From assembly GCF_008905045.1 (NCBI RefSeq), contig NZ_VWMY01000043.1:39580-103579 (forward strand): DNA of 64,000 nucleotides, written 5' to 3'. Below the pieces are notes generated by a model. That model saw only the letters and a program-made list of their open reading frames with translations, was not told where the DNA came from and did no database searches. Shown here in pieces: positions 1 to 8,459 of this stretch (position 1 is its first letter; every line of letters starts with the position of its first letter). The DNA is from Streptomyces albicerus (lineage in GTDB: Bacteria; Actinomycetota; Actinomycetes; Streptomycetales; Streptomycetaceae). A program made the translations under genes and the position numbers.

Positions 1-1
1 C

Positions 2-1729
2 CTCGCCACGCCCACATCCTCGCCCCCGCCGTGGATGGGCCGGCTCCACCCGGACACGCTGCCCGTCGACGAGGACGGCCGCACCGAGTGGTGGGGCGGC
101 CGGCAGCACTTCTCGCACTCCAGCGCGACCTACCGCCGCTACGCCGCCGCCATCACCGAGGACCTCGCCGCCCGCTACGGCAGCCACCCCGCCCTCACGA
201 TGTGGCACATCAACAACGAGTACTGCACCTACGACTGGGGCGACGAGGCCGCCGCCACATTCCGCCGCTGGCTGCGGGACAAGTACGGCACGCTCGACGC
301 GCTCAACACCGCCTGGGGAACGGCCTTCTGGAGCCAGGGCTACGGCGACTGGGACGAGATCCTCCCGCCTCGCCACCCCCACTACATGAAGAACCCCACG
401 CAGGTACTGGACTTCAAGCGCTACACCTCCGACATGCTCCTGGAGTGTTACCTCGCCGAGCGCGACATCGTCCGCCGGTACTCCCCGGACCTCCCGGTGA
501 CCACCAACTTCATGCCGATGTGGGTGGGCCAGGACGCCTGGAAGTGGGTCCAGGAGGAGGACGTCGTATCCGTCGACATCTATCCGGACCCGCGCGATCC
601 GTTCGGCGCCCAGAACGGCGCGCTCATCCAGGACATGACGCGCTCCCAGGCCCGCGGACCGTGGATGCTGATGGAGCAGGCGGCCGGCCCCGTGAACTGG
701 CGGGGCGTCAACCACCCCAAGCCGCACGGCCTCAACCGCCTCTGGTCCCTCCAGGCCGTCGCCCGCGGCGCCGACGCCGTCTGCTACTTCCAGTGGCGGC
801 AGTCCCGCCAGGGCGCGGAGAAGTTCCACTCGGGCATGGTCAGCCACGCGGGGGAACAGGGCCGCACCTACCAGGAGATCAAGCGGCTCGGCGCCGAACT
901 CGCCCGCATCAGCGAGCAAGTGACGGGCAGCCACTCACCGTCGGACGTCGCGATCCTGCACGAGTGGAACGCCTGGTGGGCGGGCGCCCAGGACGGCCGA
1001 CTCTCCTCCGAGGTCGACCATCCCCAGGTCCTACGCGCCTGGCACCGCGCCCTGTGGGAGGCCCACGTCACCGCGGACTTCGCGCACCCGGAGCACGACC
1101 TGTCCGCGTACAAGCTGGTCGTCGTGCCCCAGCTCTACCTGCTCGACGACGCGGCGATCGACAACCTCGTCGCGTACGTACGCGGCGGGGGCACCCTCGT
1201 CTGCGGCTTCCTCACCGGTGTCGCCGACGAGGACGACCGCGTCCGGCCCGGCGGTATGGACGAGCGACTGCGGGAGCTCTTCGGCATCCACACGCTGCAC
1301 GAGTGGTGGCCTCTGGACCCGGGGGAGACCGCCGAATGCGAAGGCTTCCGGGGCACGTTGTGGTCCGAGGAGATCGAGGCCGCGGAGGACGCCGTCGCGG
1401 AGGCCGTCTACAAGGGCGGCGAACTCGACGGACTCCCGGCCGTACTGCGCAAGGGATCCGCCTGGTACGTCTCCACGCTGCCCGAACCCGCCGCGCTGCG
1501 CGACCTGTTGGCGGGCGTGGCGTCCGGGGCCGGTGTGCGACCGGTGCTCGACGGACTGCCCGCGCAGGTCGAGGCCGTCCGCCGCGGAGACCTGCTCTTC
1601 GTCCTCAACCACGGGCGTGAGACGGTCACGGTCCAGGTGCCCGGTACGCATCGGGAGCTGATCACCGGGCAACAGGTCACTGATTCGGTGGAGTTGGAAC
1701 GCTACGGAGCGGCGGTGCTCTCGCCATGA
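2..1729 (+). CDS. Beta-galactosidase, GH42, 5'-truncated by window edge
   Basis: The reading frame is open from base 2, and the first residues (LATPTSSPPPWMGRLHP) are internal GH42 sequence, so the true start lies upstream. GH42 enzymes remove terminal beta-galactose from oligosaccharides, normally in the cytoplasm. The acid/base glutamate is visible in MWHINNEYC and the probable nucleophile in WMLMEQAAG, followed by NWRGVN. The trimerisation-type domain (about VVPQLYLLDDAAI onward) and a small beta domain complete the C-terminus. The stop overlaps the start of the next gene (ATGA), so the two are translationally coupled. With the fucosidase-like, xylosidase and GH12 genes nearby, its substrate may be galactosyl side chains of xyloglucan; that is inference from context. 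Confidence 0.9.
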   Translation, partial: LATPTSSPPPWMGRLHPDTLPVDEDGRTEWWGGRQHFSHSSATYRRYAAAITEDLAARYGSHPALTMWHINNEYCTYDWGDEAAATFRRWLRDKYGTLDALNTAWGTAFWSQGYGDWDEILPPRHPHYMKNPTQVLDFKRYTSDMLLECYLAERDIVRRYSPDLPVTTNFMPMWVGQDAWKWVQEEDVVSVDIYPDPRDPFGAQNGALIQDMTRSQARGPWMLMEQAAGPVNWRGVNHPKPHGLNRLWSLQAVARGADAVCYFQWRQSRQGAEKFHSGMVSHAGEQGRTYQEIKRLGAELARISEQVTGSHSPSDVAILHEWNAWWAGAQDGRLSSEVDHPQVLRAWHRALWEAHVTADFAHPEHDLSAYKLVVVPQLYLLDDAAIDNLVAYVRGGGTLVCGFLTGVADEDDRVRPGGMDERLRELFGIHTLHEWWPLDPGETAECEGFRGTLWSEEIEAAEDAVAEAVYKGGELDGLPAVLRKGSAWYVSTLPEPAALRDLLAGVASGAGVRPVLDGLPAQVEAVRRGDLLFVLNHGRETVTVQVPGTHRELITGQQVTDSVELERYGAAVLSP

Positions 1730-3951
1730 GCGCCGGCGCCCGGCCTTCGCGCCCGTCCCCGGCGCACGGCACCTGGGAGCCGCTCCCGGCCGTCCGCTGG
1801 GAGGACGCCTTCCTGAGCGGCAACGGCCGTCACGGCGCCATGGTGTTCGGCGATCCGAACGACGACCGGGTCATCATCACGCACCACACCCTGGTCCGCC
1901 CCAACGGCAGCGAACACGCGAGACCTCCGGAGCTGGCGGCCGAACTGCCCGCGCTCCAGGACCGGTTGCTCGCCGGGGACGTGACCGCGGCCGAAGGCTT
2001 CACGGACGGGCGCCCGTTGCAGTGGGTGCAGCCCTTCCATCCCGCCTTCCAGGTGCGGCTGCGGCGGCCAGCCGGCGGGGAGCGCGGCTACCGCCGCTCG
2101 GTCGACTTCACCACGGGCGTCGCCGAGGCGGTCTGCACGGGCTGGAGCAGTCGTGTCTTCGTCTCGCGCGCGGACGACGCGATCGTCCAGTACGTGACCT
2201 CCCCGGGGCTCACTCTGGACATCACGCTGGACCACCGGCTCCCCGGCGCCCCCGACGGACTGAGGGTCAGCAACGGGGTGGTCCTCACCCCTGAGGGCGC
2301 CGTACTCACGCTGCGCGCCCGCTACCCCGGCAGCGACCGTGCGTACACCGGAGTGACGCTGGCGGTGGTCACCGGCGGCCGTACGACGCTGACGCCGCCC
2401 GGAATGCGTGTGGCGGGGGCCGAGTCGGTCCTGCTGCTGACCCGGGTGCGACGGCACACCGGGGAACTGGACGCGGTGGCGGAGGCGCAGAGCCTGCGCG
2501 ACCTGCTGCCGCCGAGCGGCGAGGAGCCGTACGGCAGCCTCCTGGAGCGTCACCTGGACCTCCACCGCACCGCGTACGCCCGCGCCTCCCTCACCCTCGA
2601 CGCCGAAGAGGCCGAACGTGCCCTCCCCGGCTCGGAGTTGCTCAAGCGGCCGAAGAGCCCCGCCCTCCTTGAACGGCTCTTCGCAGCTGGCCGCTACCAC
2701 CTGCTGTCATCCAGCGGAATGCTGCCGCCGAGGCTCACGGGACTGTGGACCGGCGACTGGGACACGGCGTGGTCAGGGGCGTTCACGACGGACGCCAACC
2801 TCAACCTGCAGACCGCGTCGGCCGTCGCCGGCGCGCTGCCGGAAGTCGTCGAGGCCCACGCGGCCCTGGTGCACGGGCAGTTGCCGCACTGGCGGGACAA
2901 CGCCCGCGCCATCTTCGGTGCGCGAGGCATCGTCGCCCCACCGCACACGGACGGCGAGTCCGGACACACGTACCACTTCAGCCGTGAGTACCCCCTGCAC
3001 CTGTGGACCGCGGGCGCCGACTGGCTGCTCAAACCGCTCGTCGACCACGACGAGACACGCGGGGAGCACGACCCCCGGCTGAAGCATGCCCTCGCCGAAG
3101 TCGCCCGGTTCTACGAGGACTTCCTCACCCGGACCGACGAGCACGGCCACCTCGTCGTCGTCCCTTCCTACTCACCCGAGAACCGTCCGGCGAACGCGAG
3201 CTGGGGTGCCCTCAACGCCGCCATGGACCTCTCGGCGGCGCGGCACGCCCTGCTCACGGCTGCCGCGTACCACCCGGGCCCGGACGCCGACCACTGGCGC
3301 GCGCTCGCCGAGCGGCTGCCCCCGCACCGCGTCAACGACGACGGCGCGCTCGCCGAGTGGGCCTGGCCCGGGCTCGACGACACGTACGACCACCGGCACC
3401 TCAGCCACCTGTACGGCGTGTGGCCGCTCGACGAGATCAACCCCTACGACACCCCCGACCTGGCGGCCGCCGCACACCGCGCGCTCGAACTCCGGGGTGC
3501 CGAGAACGACTCCGCGCACGGCTACCTCCACCACGCCCTCGCCGCGGCACGCCTGCGTGACGGGGAGCGGGTCGCGCACGCGCTCGGCCGGGTGCTGGAA
3601 GGTGACTTCTTCCACTTCTCCCTGATGAGCGCGCACTATCCCGGCCGGGATGTCTACAACGCGGACGCCGCCCACACGCTCCCCGCCGTGCTCATCGAGA
3701 CGCTGATCCAGTCGACACCCGACCGGCTGGTCCTCCTGCCCGCGCTGCCCGCCGCGCTCCCGAAGGGCGAACTGCGGGGCGTACGGACGAGGTTCGGCGC
3801 CGAGGTCGACCTCAGCTGGAGCCCGCAAGACGCCCGAGCGGTGATACGGCCCACCCGCACCCACCGCATCGACCTCAGGACTTGCTCCGGAGCGCGACCG
3901 CTCTCTCTGCGCGCCGGAGAAGACTGCGTCCTCACCCTGGGGCCGCAGTAG
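1726..3951 (+). CDS. GH95-type glycoside hydrolase (alpha-L-fucosidase-like)
   Basis: A 741-aa protein of usual GH95 length. It opens with WEDAFLSGNGRHGAMVFG, the N-terminal signature of the family, has an (alpha/alpha)6 core with GLWTGDWDTAWSGAF, a PSYSPEN segment carrying the likely acid glutamate, and the C-terminal LLPALPAALPKGEL beta-domain motif. GH95 enzymes are inverting alpha-L-fucosidases or alpha-L-galactosidases. Two usual motifs are divergent: the NINTEMNYWP region reads DANLNLQTAS, and the DGNFG region reads YNADAAH. Substrate may therefore differ from plain 1,2-alpha-fucose. No signal peptide is seen. The start overlaps the GH42 stop by 4 bases, which implies one operon. Confidence 0.8.
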   Translation: MSAGARPSRPSPAHGTWEPLPAVRWEDAFLSGNGRHGAMVFGDPNDDRVIITHHTLVRPNGSEHARPPELAAELPALQDRLLAGDVTAAEGFTDGRPLQWVQPFHPAFQVRLRRPAGGERGYRRSVDFTTGVAEAVCTGWSSRVFVSRADDAIVQYVTSPGLTLDITLDHRLPGAPDGLRVSNGVVLTPEGAVLTLRARYPGSDRAYTGVTLAVVTGGRTTLTPPGMRVAGAESVLLLTRVRRHTGELDAVAEAQSLRDLLPPSGEEPYGSLLERHLDLHRTAYARASLTLDAEEAERALPGSELLKRPKSPALLERLFAAGRYHLLSSSGMLPPRLTGLWTGDWDTAWSGAFTTDANLNLQTASAVAGALPEVVEAHAALVHGQLPHWRDNARAIFGARGIVAPPHTDGESGHTYHFSREYPLHLWTAGADWLLKPLVDHDETRGEHDPRLKHALAEVARFYEDFLTRTDEHGHLVVVPSYSPENRPANASWGALNAAMDLSAARHALLTAAAYHPGPDADHWRALAERLPPHRVNDDGALAEWAWPGLDDTYDHRHLSHLYGVWPLDEINPYDTPDLAAAAHRALELRGAENDSAHGYLHHALAAARLRDGERVAHALGRVLEGDFFHFSLMSAHYPGRDVYNADAAHTLPAVLIETLIQSTPDRLVLLPALPAALPKGELRGVRTRFGAEVDLSWSPQDARAVIRPTRTHRIDLRTCSGARPLSLRAGEDCVLTLGPQ

Positions 3952-3988
3952 ATCCACATCAGATCCCCCCACCCATGGAAGGGACACC

Positions 3989-4702
3989 ATGGCAACACGC
4001 ACTCTGAACAGGATCACCAAGGCTCTCCTGGCGCCCGCACTCGCGCTCGGCGCCACCATCGGTCTCGCCTCCGCCCCCGCCTCGGCCGCCGTCTGGAACT
4101 CCTGCGACCAGTGGGGCAACACCAGCCTGAACGGCTACACGCTCTACAACAACATCTGGGGCTCCGGCGCGGGCAGCCAGTGCATCTGGGCCAACTCCGG
4201 TACCAACTGGGGAGTCTGGGCCAACCACCCCAACACCGGCGGCATCAAGTCGTACCCGAACTCCAAGAAGGTGGTCAACAAGACGATCACCTCGCTCGGT
4301 TCGCTCAGCAGCAGCTACAACGTCACGGTCCCGTCCTCGGGCGCGTACAACACCTCGTACGACATCTGGGACACCGACTACGACTACGAGATCATGCTCT
4401 GGGTGAACTACAACGGAGCCGTCGGTCCGCTCGGTACCTCGCAGGGCAACGTCACCCTCGGCGGCCACACCTGGACCGTCTACAAGGGCAACAACGGCGC
4501 CAACGAGGTCTTCTCGTTCCTGCGCACCTCGGACTCGAACTCCGGCACCGTCAACATCCTGCCGATCCTCAAGTGGATCAAGGACACCAAGGGCTGGATG
4601 GGCAACGAGACCATCGGGGACGTCCAGTTCGGCTACGAGGTCACCTCGTCATCCGGTGGTCTGGACTTCCGGACCAACAACCTGACCGTCTCCAGCAGTT
4701 GA
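3989..4702 (+). CDS. Secreted GH12 endoglucanase/xyloglucanase
   Basis: A 237-aa protein with a signal peptide (basic n-region, hydrophobic stretch, cleavage after ASAA at about residue 34). The mature part is a complete GH12 beta-jelly-roll: WNSCDQWGN at the N-terminus, the nucleophile in EIMLWVN (E134) and the acid/base in FGYEVTSS (E217). GH12 enzymes cleave internal beta-1,4-glucan or xyloglucan bonds outside the cell. There is no carbohydrate-binding module. The start has GAAGGGA just upstream. It lies 37 bases after the GH95 gene on the same strand, so it probably belongs to the same transcript. The neighbouring side-chain glycosidases point to xyloglucan rather than cellulose, but sequence alone does not settle this. 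Confidence 0.9.
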   Translation: MATRTLNRITKALLAPALALGATIGLASAPASAAVWNSCDQWGNTSLNGYTLYNNIWGSGAGSQCIWANSGTNWGVWANHPNTGGIKSYPNSKKVVNKTITSLGSLSSSYNVTVPSSGAYNTSYDIWDTDYDYEIMLWVNYNGAVGPLGTSQGNVTLGGHTWTVYKGNNGANEVFSFLRTSDSNSGTVNILPILKWIKDTKGWMGNETIGDVQFGYEVTSSSGGLDFRTNNLTVSSS

Positions 4703-4720
4703 GCCACGCCGTCGCCGACA

Positions 4721-4781
4721 GGTGACCGTACGCCCGGGTCGGCGCCGTCCCCCACACGGGGCCGGCCCGGGCCCGGTCACC
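4721..4781. terminator. Long hairpin between convergent genes
   Basis: GGTGACCG (4721-4728) pairs with CGGTCACC (4774-4781), and inside it GCCCGGGTCGGC pairs with GCCGGCCCGGGC almost perfectly. The hairpin sits between the GH12 gene and the oppositely oriented permease gene, whose stop codon (4777-4779) lies in the distal arm. It is a likely bidirectional terminator without a U tract. Confidence 0.7.
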
Positions 4782-5544
4782 GCTGCGACGTCGTCTCCCG
4801 CACCCACGGCAACAACGTCCGCTCCGCCAGTACGAGGGCATAGAACAGCACCACACTCATCACACCCAGCAGCGCGATCGCGGCGAACGCCAGCGCCGTG
4901 TCGGAGTTCGCCCCGGACTGCACGATCACGAAGCCGAGGCCCTCGTCCCCGGCGCTGAACTCGCCGATGACCGCGCCCACGGCCGACAGGGGCATGGCCA
5001 CCTTCAGCCCGACGAAGATCTGCGGCAGCGCGCTCGGGAAGCGGAAGCGCAGAAAGGTCTGCGTACGGGAGGCGCGCAACGACCGTGCCAGCTCGATGAG
5101 TTCGACCGGCGTCGAGGTGAGCCCGCCCGCGACCGACAGCACGACGGGGAAGAAGCACACGAGCAGCGCCATGACCACCTTGGGCTGCTGCCCGAACCCC
5201 ATCCACACCACCAGCAGCGGGGCCAGCGCCACCTTCGGCACCGCGTTGAACGCCACCAGGAGCGGCGAGAACATCAGCTCCACGATCCGCGACGCCGCGA
5301 TCGCGACCCCGATGAGCAGCCCCGCGGCCACGGCCAGCGCGAAGCCCAGCACGATGACGACGAGCGTGGTGACCGCCTCGCCCAGCAGATAGCCCGGTAC
5401 GCGGAGGAAGGCGTCCAGCACGTCCGCCGGGGAGGGCAGGATGATCTCCGGTACGTCGAACACGACGACGGCCAGCGCCCAGGCACCGATCGCGGCGACC
5501 AGCCCGAGCACGGGCCAGCCGAACTCCCTTACCCGCCCGAGCAC
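4777..5544 (-). CDS. ABC transporter permease, NitT/TauT (SsuC/ThiX) type
   Basis: A 255-aa integral membrane protein with about six hydrophobic segments (first: VLGLVAAIGAWALAVVVF). A cytoplasmic EAA-like loop (ELARSLRASRTQTFLRFRFPSALPQIFVGLK) is the contact for the ATPase. This family imports small anions, sulfonates or thiamine precursors. The GTG start lies one base after the stop of the binding-protein gene, so they are co-transcribed. The matching ATPase is encoded divergently at 6743. The substrate cannot be read from the sequence. Confidence 0.88.
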   Translation of the reverse strand: MLGRVREFGWPVLGLVAAIGAWALAVVVFDVPEIILPSPADVLDAFLRVPGYLLGEAVTTLVVIVLGFALAVAAGLLIGVAIAASRIVELMFSPLLVAFNAVPKVALAPLLVVWMGFGQQPKVVMALLVCFFPVVLSVAGGLTSTPVELIELARSLRASRTQTFLRFRFPSALPQIFVGLKVAMPLSAVGAVIGEFSAGDEGLGFVIVQSGANSDTALAFAAIALLGVMSVVLFYALVLAERTLLPWVRETTSQR

Positions 5545-5545
5545 T

Positions 5546-6586
5546 TCAGGACTTCGGCACCAGATCGAAGGAGACCAGCTGCTCGGGCTTCAGCCCTGGT
5601 TTCACCGCTCCCGCGTCCACCAGCGCTTTGATCGCCCCGGCCACCCGTTCACGGTCCATCGTGCCGATCGGCGCGCCGTCCTCCTCGGGCTGTACGGCGT
5701 CGTCGACGAGCTCGATCTCGGCGGCGGCGGCCTTCGCGTTCACCGTCGGATGTTTCTTCGCCATCAGCGCCGCCGCCTCCTCCGGGTGGTCGATCGTGTA
5801 CCGCATGCCCTTGAGCAGCGCGGACGTGAAGCGCTTGACCAGGTCGGGGTCCTCCTCGGCGATCTTCGTGGTCGTCGTGATCGCCGCGCCGTAGCTCTCG
5901 GTGAGGTACTCGCCGAAGGGGAGGACCACGACCTCCTTGCCCTTCACGGCGTTCTCGATGTTCGGGCGGCCCACCCGGTACTGGCCGACCGCGTCGACCT
6001 TGCCGGCCGCGAGGTTGACCCCGAGCTGCTGGGGCTCCAGATTGACGAAGTCGACCTTCTTCGCGTCGAATCCGGCGAGCTTCGCGTACGCGGGGAAGAG
6101 GGCGCCGATGACCGACCCCGCGGGGTCCGCGATCTTCTTGCCCTCCAGGTCGGCGGGCTTGCTGATGTCGCTGTCCGCCAGCGCCATGACGGCGGCGTCC
6201 GTGGTCTGGTGGACGGCCGCGACCGCCGTCACACCGGAGACCTTGCCGCCGCCGACCTGGATGATGGTGCTGCTGAGGTCGACGGGGGCGAACTGCGCCC
6301 GGCCGCCGGCCAGCGCGGCCAGGCTGATGCCGCTGCCCTGTCCCGGCTGGATGGTGACCGTGACGCCGGCGTCGCGGAAGTAGCCCTTGTCCTGGGCGAC
6401 ATAGGCGTACGCCTCGCGCCCGAACGTGCCGAAACCGGTGATGTACGTGACCTTGTCCGGTGCGGAGCCGCCGGCGGAGGACCCGCCCTCGCCCCCGCTG
6501 TCGTCGTCGGAGCCGCAGGCCGTGGAGAGCGCTGCCGTCATCAGGACAGCCAGGAGCGCGGCGGGTAACCGCGTGTTCCGTCTCAT
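5546..6586 (-). CDS. ABC transporter substrate-binding lipoprotein, NMT1/THI5-like
   Basis: I place the start at 6586 (MRRNTRLPAALL) rather than the upstream in-frame ATG at 6655, because this gives a proper lipoprotein signal ending in the lipobox LSTAC, followed by a Gly/Ser linker. The mature part (about 325 aa) is an NMT1/SsuA-type periplasmic-binding fold: a KVTYITGFGTFGREAYAYVA first strand, then GYFRDAGV and GGRAQFAP. The lipoprotein would be tethered outside the membrane and deliver ligand to the permease encoded next. Ligand is unknown; thiamine-pyrimidine-like compounds or sulfonates are the usual choices for the family. Confidence 0.85.
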   Translation of the reverse strand: MRRNTRLPAALLAVLMTAALSTACGSDDDSGGEGGSSAGGSAPDKVTYITGFGTFGREAYAYVAQDKGYFRDAGVTVTIQPGQGSGISLAALAGGRAQFAPVDLSSTIIQVGGGKVSGVTAVAAVHQTTDAAVMALADSDISKPADLEGKKIADPAGSVIGALFPAYAKLAGFDAKKVDFVNLEPQQLGVNLAAGKVDAVGQYRVGRPNIENAVKGKEVVVLPFGEYLTESYGAAITTTTKIAEEDPDLVKRFTSALLKGMRYTIDHPEEAAALMAKKHPTVNAKAAAAEIELVDDAVQPEEDGAPIGTMDRERVAGAIKALVDAGAVKPGLKPEQLVSFDLVPKS

Positions 6587-6666
6587 GGCAGTCAAGTGCA
6601 GCCGCTGAACGGGGAGTTGTCGATACCGAGGACCTTGTTGACATGTAACAAACATTGAACATCCGG

Positions 6667-6694
6667 TTGATCACAGGATGTGTCGTCCTATCCT
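6667..6694 (+). promoter_or_regulatory. Candidate sigma-70-type promoter of the ATPase gene
   Basis: TTGATC (6667-6672) and TATCCT (6689-6694) are separated by 16 bases in the divergent region before the ATPase gene. A near-palindrome, TTGTT-GACATGT-AACAA (6635-6651), lies just upstream between the two divergent genes and could be a shared operator. Confidence 0.4.
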
Positions 6695-6742
6695 CGGCCG
6701 TACCGCTACGGCTCCAGGTGAACCGGTGATGGGGGGCAGCCC

Positions 6743-7513
6743 GTGATCCGAGTGCGCGGCGTGTCGAAGAGCTACGACGGCCGCAGGGGGACCGTCGAAG
6801 CCCTGCGCGGCATCGAACTCGACGTCGAGGACGGCGAGTTCGTGGCGGTCCTGGGCCGCTCCGGCTGCGGCAAGTCCACCCTGCTGAGGGTGATCGCCGG
6901 ACTGCTCCCGGCCTCCTCCGGCGAGGTGCGGATCGCGGGAGAACCGGTCCGCGAACCGCGCCGCGACGTCGCCATCCTCTTCCAGCGCCCCGCCCTGCTG
7001 CCCTGGCGATCGGTGCTCGACAACGTGCTCCTGCCCCTCCAGGTCCACAGCCGACCCCGTCCCGAACACCGGGAATCCGCCCGCCAGTTGCTGTCCACGG
7101 TCGGCCTGGACACCCCCTTCCACAAGCGCCTGCCGCACGAGCTGTCCGGCGGCATGCAGCAACGGGTCGCGCTGTGCCGTTCACTCATCCAGCGGCCCCG
7201 CGTGATGCTGATGGACGAGCCCTTCTCGGCCCTGGACGCCCTGACCCGCGAGGAGTTGTGCGAGGTCCTGCAAGACGTGCACATGGAGTACTCCGCCACG
7301 GTCGTCCTCGTCACCCACTCCATCGAGGAGGCCGTTCTCCTCGCCGACCGGGTCGTGGTGCTCAGCCCGCGCCCGGGCCAGGTCCGTACGATCCTCGACG
7401 TTCCGGTGCCCCGGCCGCGCTCCCTGGGCCACGACGCCCACGCCGTCGAACTCGCCCGCTGCCGCGCCGAGTTGCACGACCTGCTGCTGGCCAGCCATAT
7501 GACGGGAGTGTGA
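6743..7513 (+). CDS. ABC transporter ATP-binding protein, NitT/TauT type
   Basis: A 256-aa ATPase with Walker A GRSGCGKST, a Q-loop in FQRPALLPWRSV, the signature LSGGMQQR, Walker B RVMLMDEPFSALDAL and switch histidine VTHSIEEA. The overall pattern is that of SsuB/TauB-type subunits. It would energise the permease and lipoprotein encoded divergently at 4777-6586. The GTG start has a GGGGGG ribosome-binding run about 8 bases upstream. It ends 7 bases before the oxidoreductase gene, which suggests the oxidoreductase acts on or near the imported compound. Confidence 0.9.
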   Translation: MIRVRGVSKSYDGRRGTVEALRGIELDVEDGEFVAVLGRSGCGKSTLLRVIAGLLPASSGEVRIAGEPVREPRRDVAILFQRPALLPWRSVLDNVLLPLQVHSRPRPEHRESARQLLSTVGLDTPFHKRLPHELSGGMQQRVALCRSLIQRPRVMLMDEPFSALDALTREELCEVLQDVHMEYSATVVLVTHSIEEAVLLADRVVVLSPRPGQVRTILDVPVPRPRSLGHDAHAVELARCRAELHDLLLASHMTGV

Positions 7514-7520
7514 GCGGGAG

Positions 7521-8447
7521 ATGGAGCTGCGCGTCTTCACCGAGCCGTACCACGGTGCCACGTACGAGGAACTGCTGCGCGCCGCCCGGCACGCGGAGGA
7601 GTGCGGCTTCGAGGGCTTCTTCGTCGCCGACCACTACCACCCGATGCACTTCACCGACGCCCGGCCAGGACCCACCGACGCCTGGACCACACTCGCCGGA
7701 CTGGCCCGCGAGACCTCACGGATCCGCCTCGGTACCCTCATGACCTCGGCCACCTTCCGGCAGCCCGGCGCGCTCGCGGTCGTCGTCGCCCAGGTGGACG
7801 CGATGAGCGGCGGAAGAGTCGAACTAGGCCTGGGCGCGGGCTGGTTCGCCCTCGACCACAGTGCGTACGGCATCCCGTTCCCGCCGCCCACCGAACGCTT
7901 CGAGCGCATGGAGGAACAGCTCCAGATCGTCACCGGCCTGTGGGCGACCCCGCCCGGCGAGCGCTTCTCCTACGAGGGCCGCCACTACCGCCTGACGGAC
8001 TCGCCCGCCCTGCCGAAGCCCGTCCAGCGGCCGCGGGTGCCGCTGATCGTGGGCGGCCGGGGACCCCGCCGCACACCGAGGCTGGCCGCCAGGTACGCCG
8101 ACGAGTTCAACCTGCCCTTCACCTCGCCCGCGCAGAGCGCCGACCTGTACGCGGGCGTGCGGGCCGCCCGCGAAGCGGCCGGAGGGCCTCCGCTGATCCT
8201 CTCCGTGGGCCTGGGCATAGCCTGCGGCCGCACCGAGGCCGAGATCGACGCCCGCCTCGCCCTCCTGGAAGAGCCGTCCCGCCTCCCACCGGAGGAACCG
8301 CTGCACGGCTCCCCCGGGAAGATCGTGGACCTGCTCGGCCAGTACGCCGACGTCGGAACGTCCCGCGTGTACGTACGCCTGCGCGACCTCTCCGACCTCG
8401 GCCACCTGGACCTGCTGGCGGCCGAGGTCGCACCCCAACTTCCCTGA
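7521..8447 (+). CDS. LLM-class (F420-dependent-type) oxidoreductase
   Basis: A 308-aa luciferase-like TIM-barrel protein. Visible family features are EECGFEGFFVADHYHPM near the N-terminus, a LGTLMTSATFRQPGALA strand, GGRVELGLGAGWF for cofactor phosphate binding, and RPRVPLIVGGRG late in the barrel. The pattern fits the F420-dependent Rv1855c-like subgroup, although FMN dependence cannot be excluded by eye. The start follows GGGAG by 3 bases and lies 7 bases after the ABC ATPase gene, so the pair is probably co-transcribed. Function may be oxidation of the transporter's substrate. Confidence 0.82.
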   Translation: MELRVFTEPYHGATYEELLRAARHAEECGFEGFFVADHYHPMHFTDARPGPTDAWTTLAGLARETSRIRLGTLMTSATFRQPGALAVVVAQVDAMSGGRVELGLGAGWFALDHSAYGIPFPPPTERFERMEEQLQIVTGLWATPPGERFSYEGRHYRLTDSPALPKPVQRPRVPLIVGGRGPRRTPRLAARYADEFNLPFTSPAQSADLYAGVRAAREAAGGPPLILSVGLGIACGRTEAEIDARLALLEEPSRLPPEEPLHGSPGKIVDLLGQYADVGTSRVYVRLRDLSDLGHLDLLAAEVAPQLP

Positions 8448-8459
8448 GACGGCGCGCTG

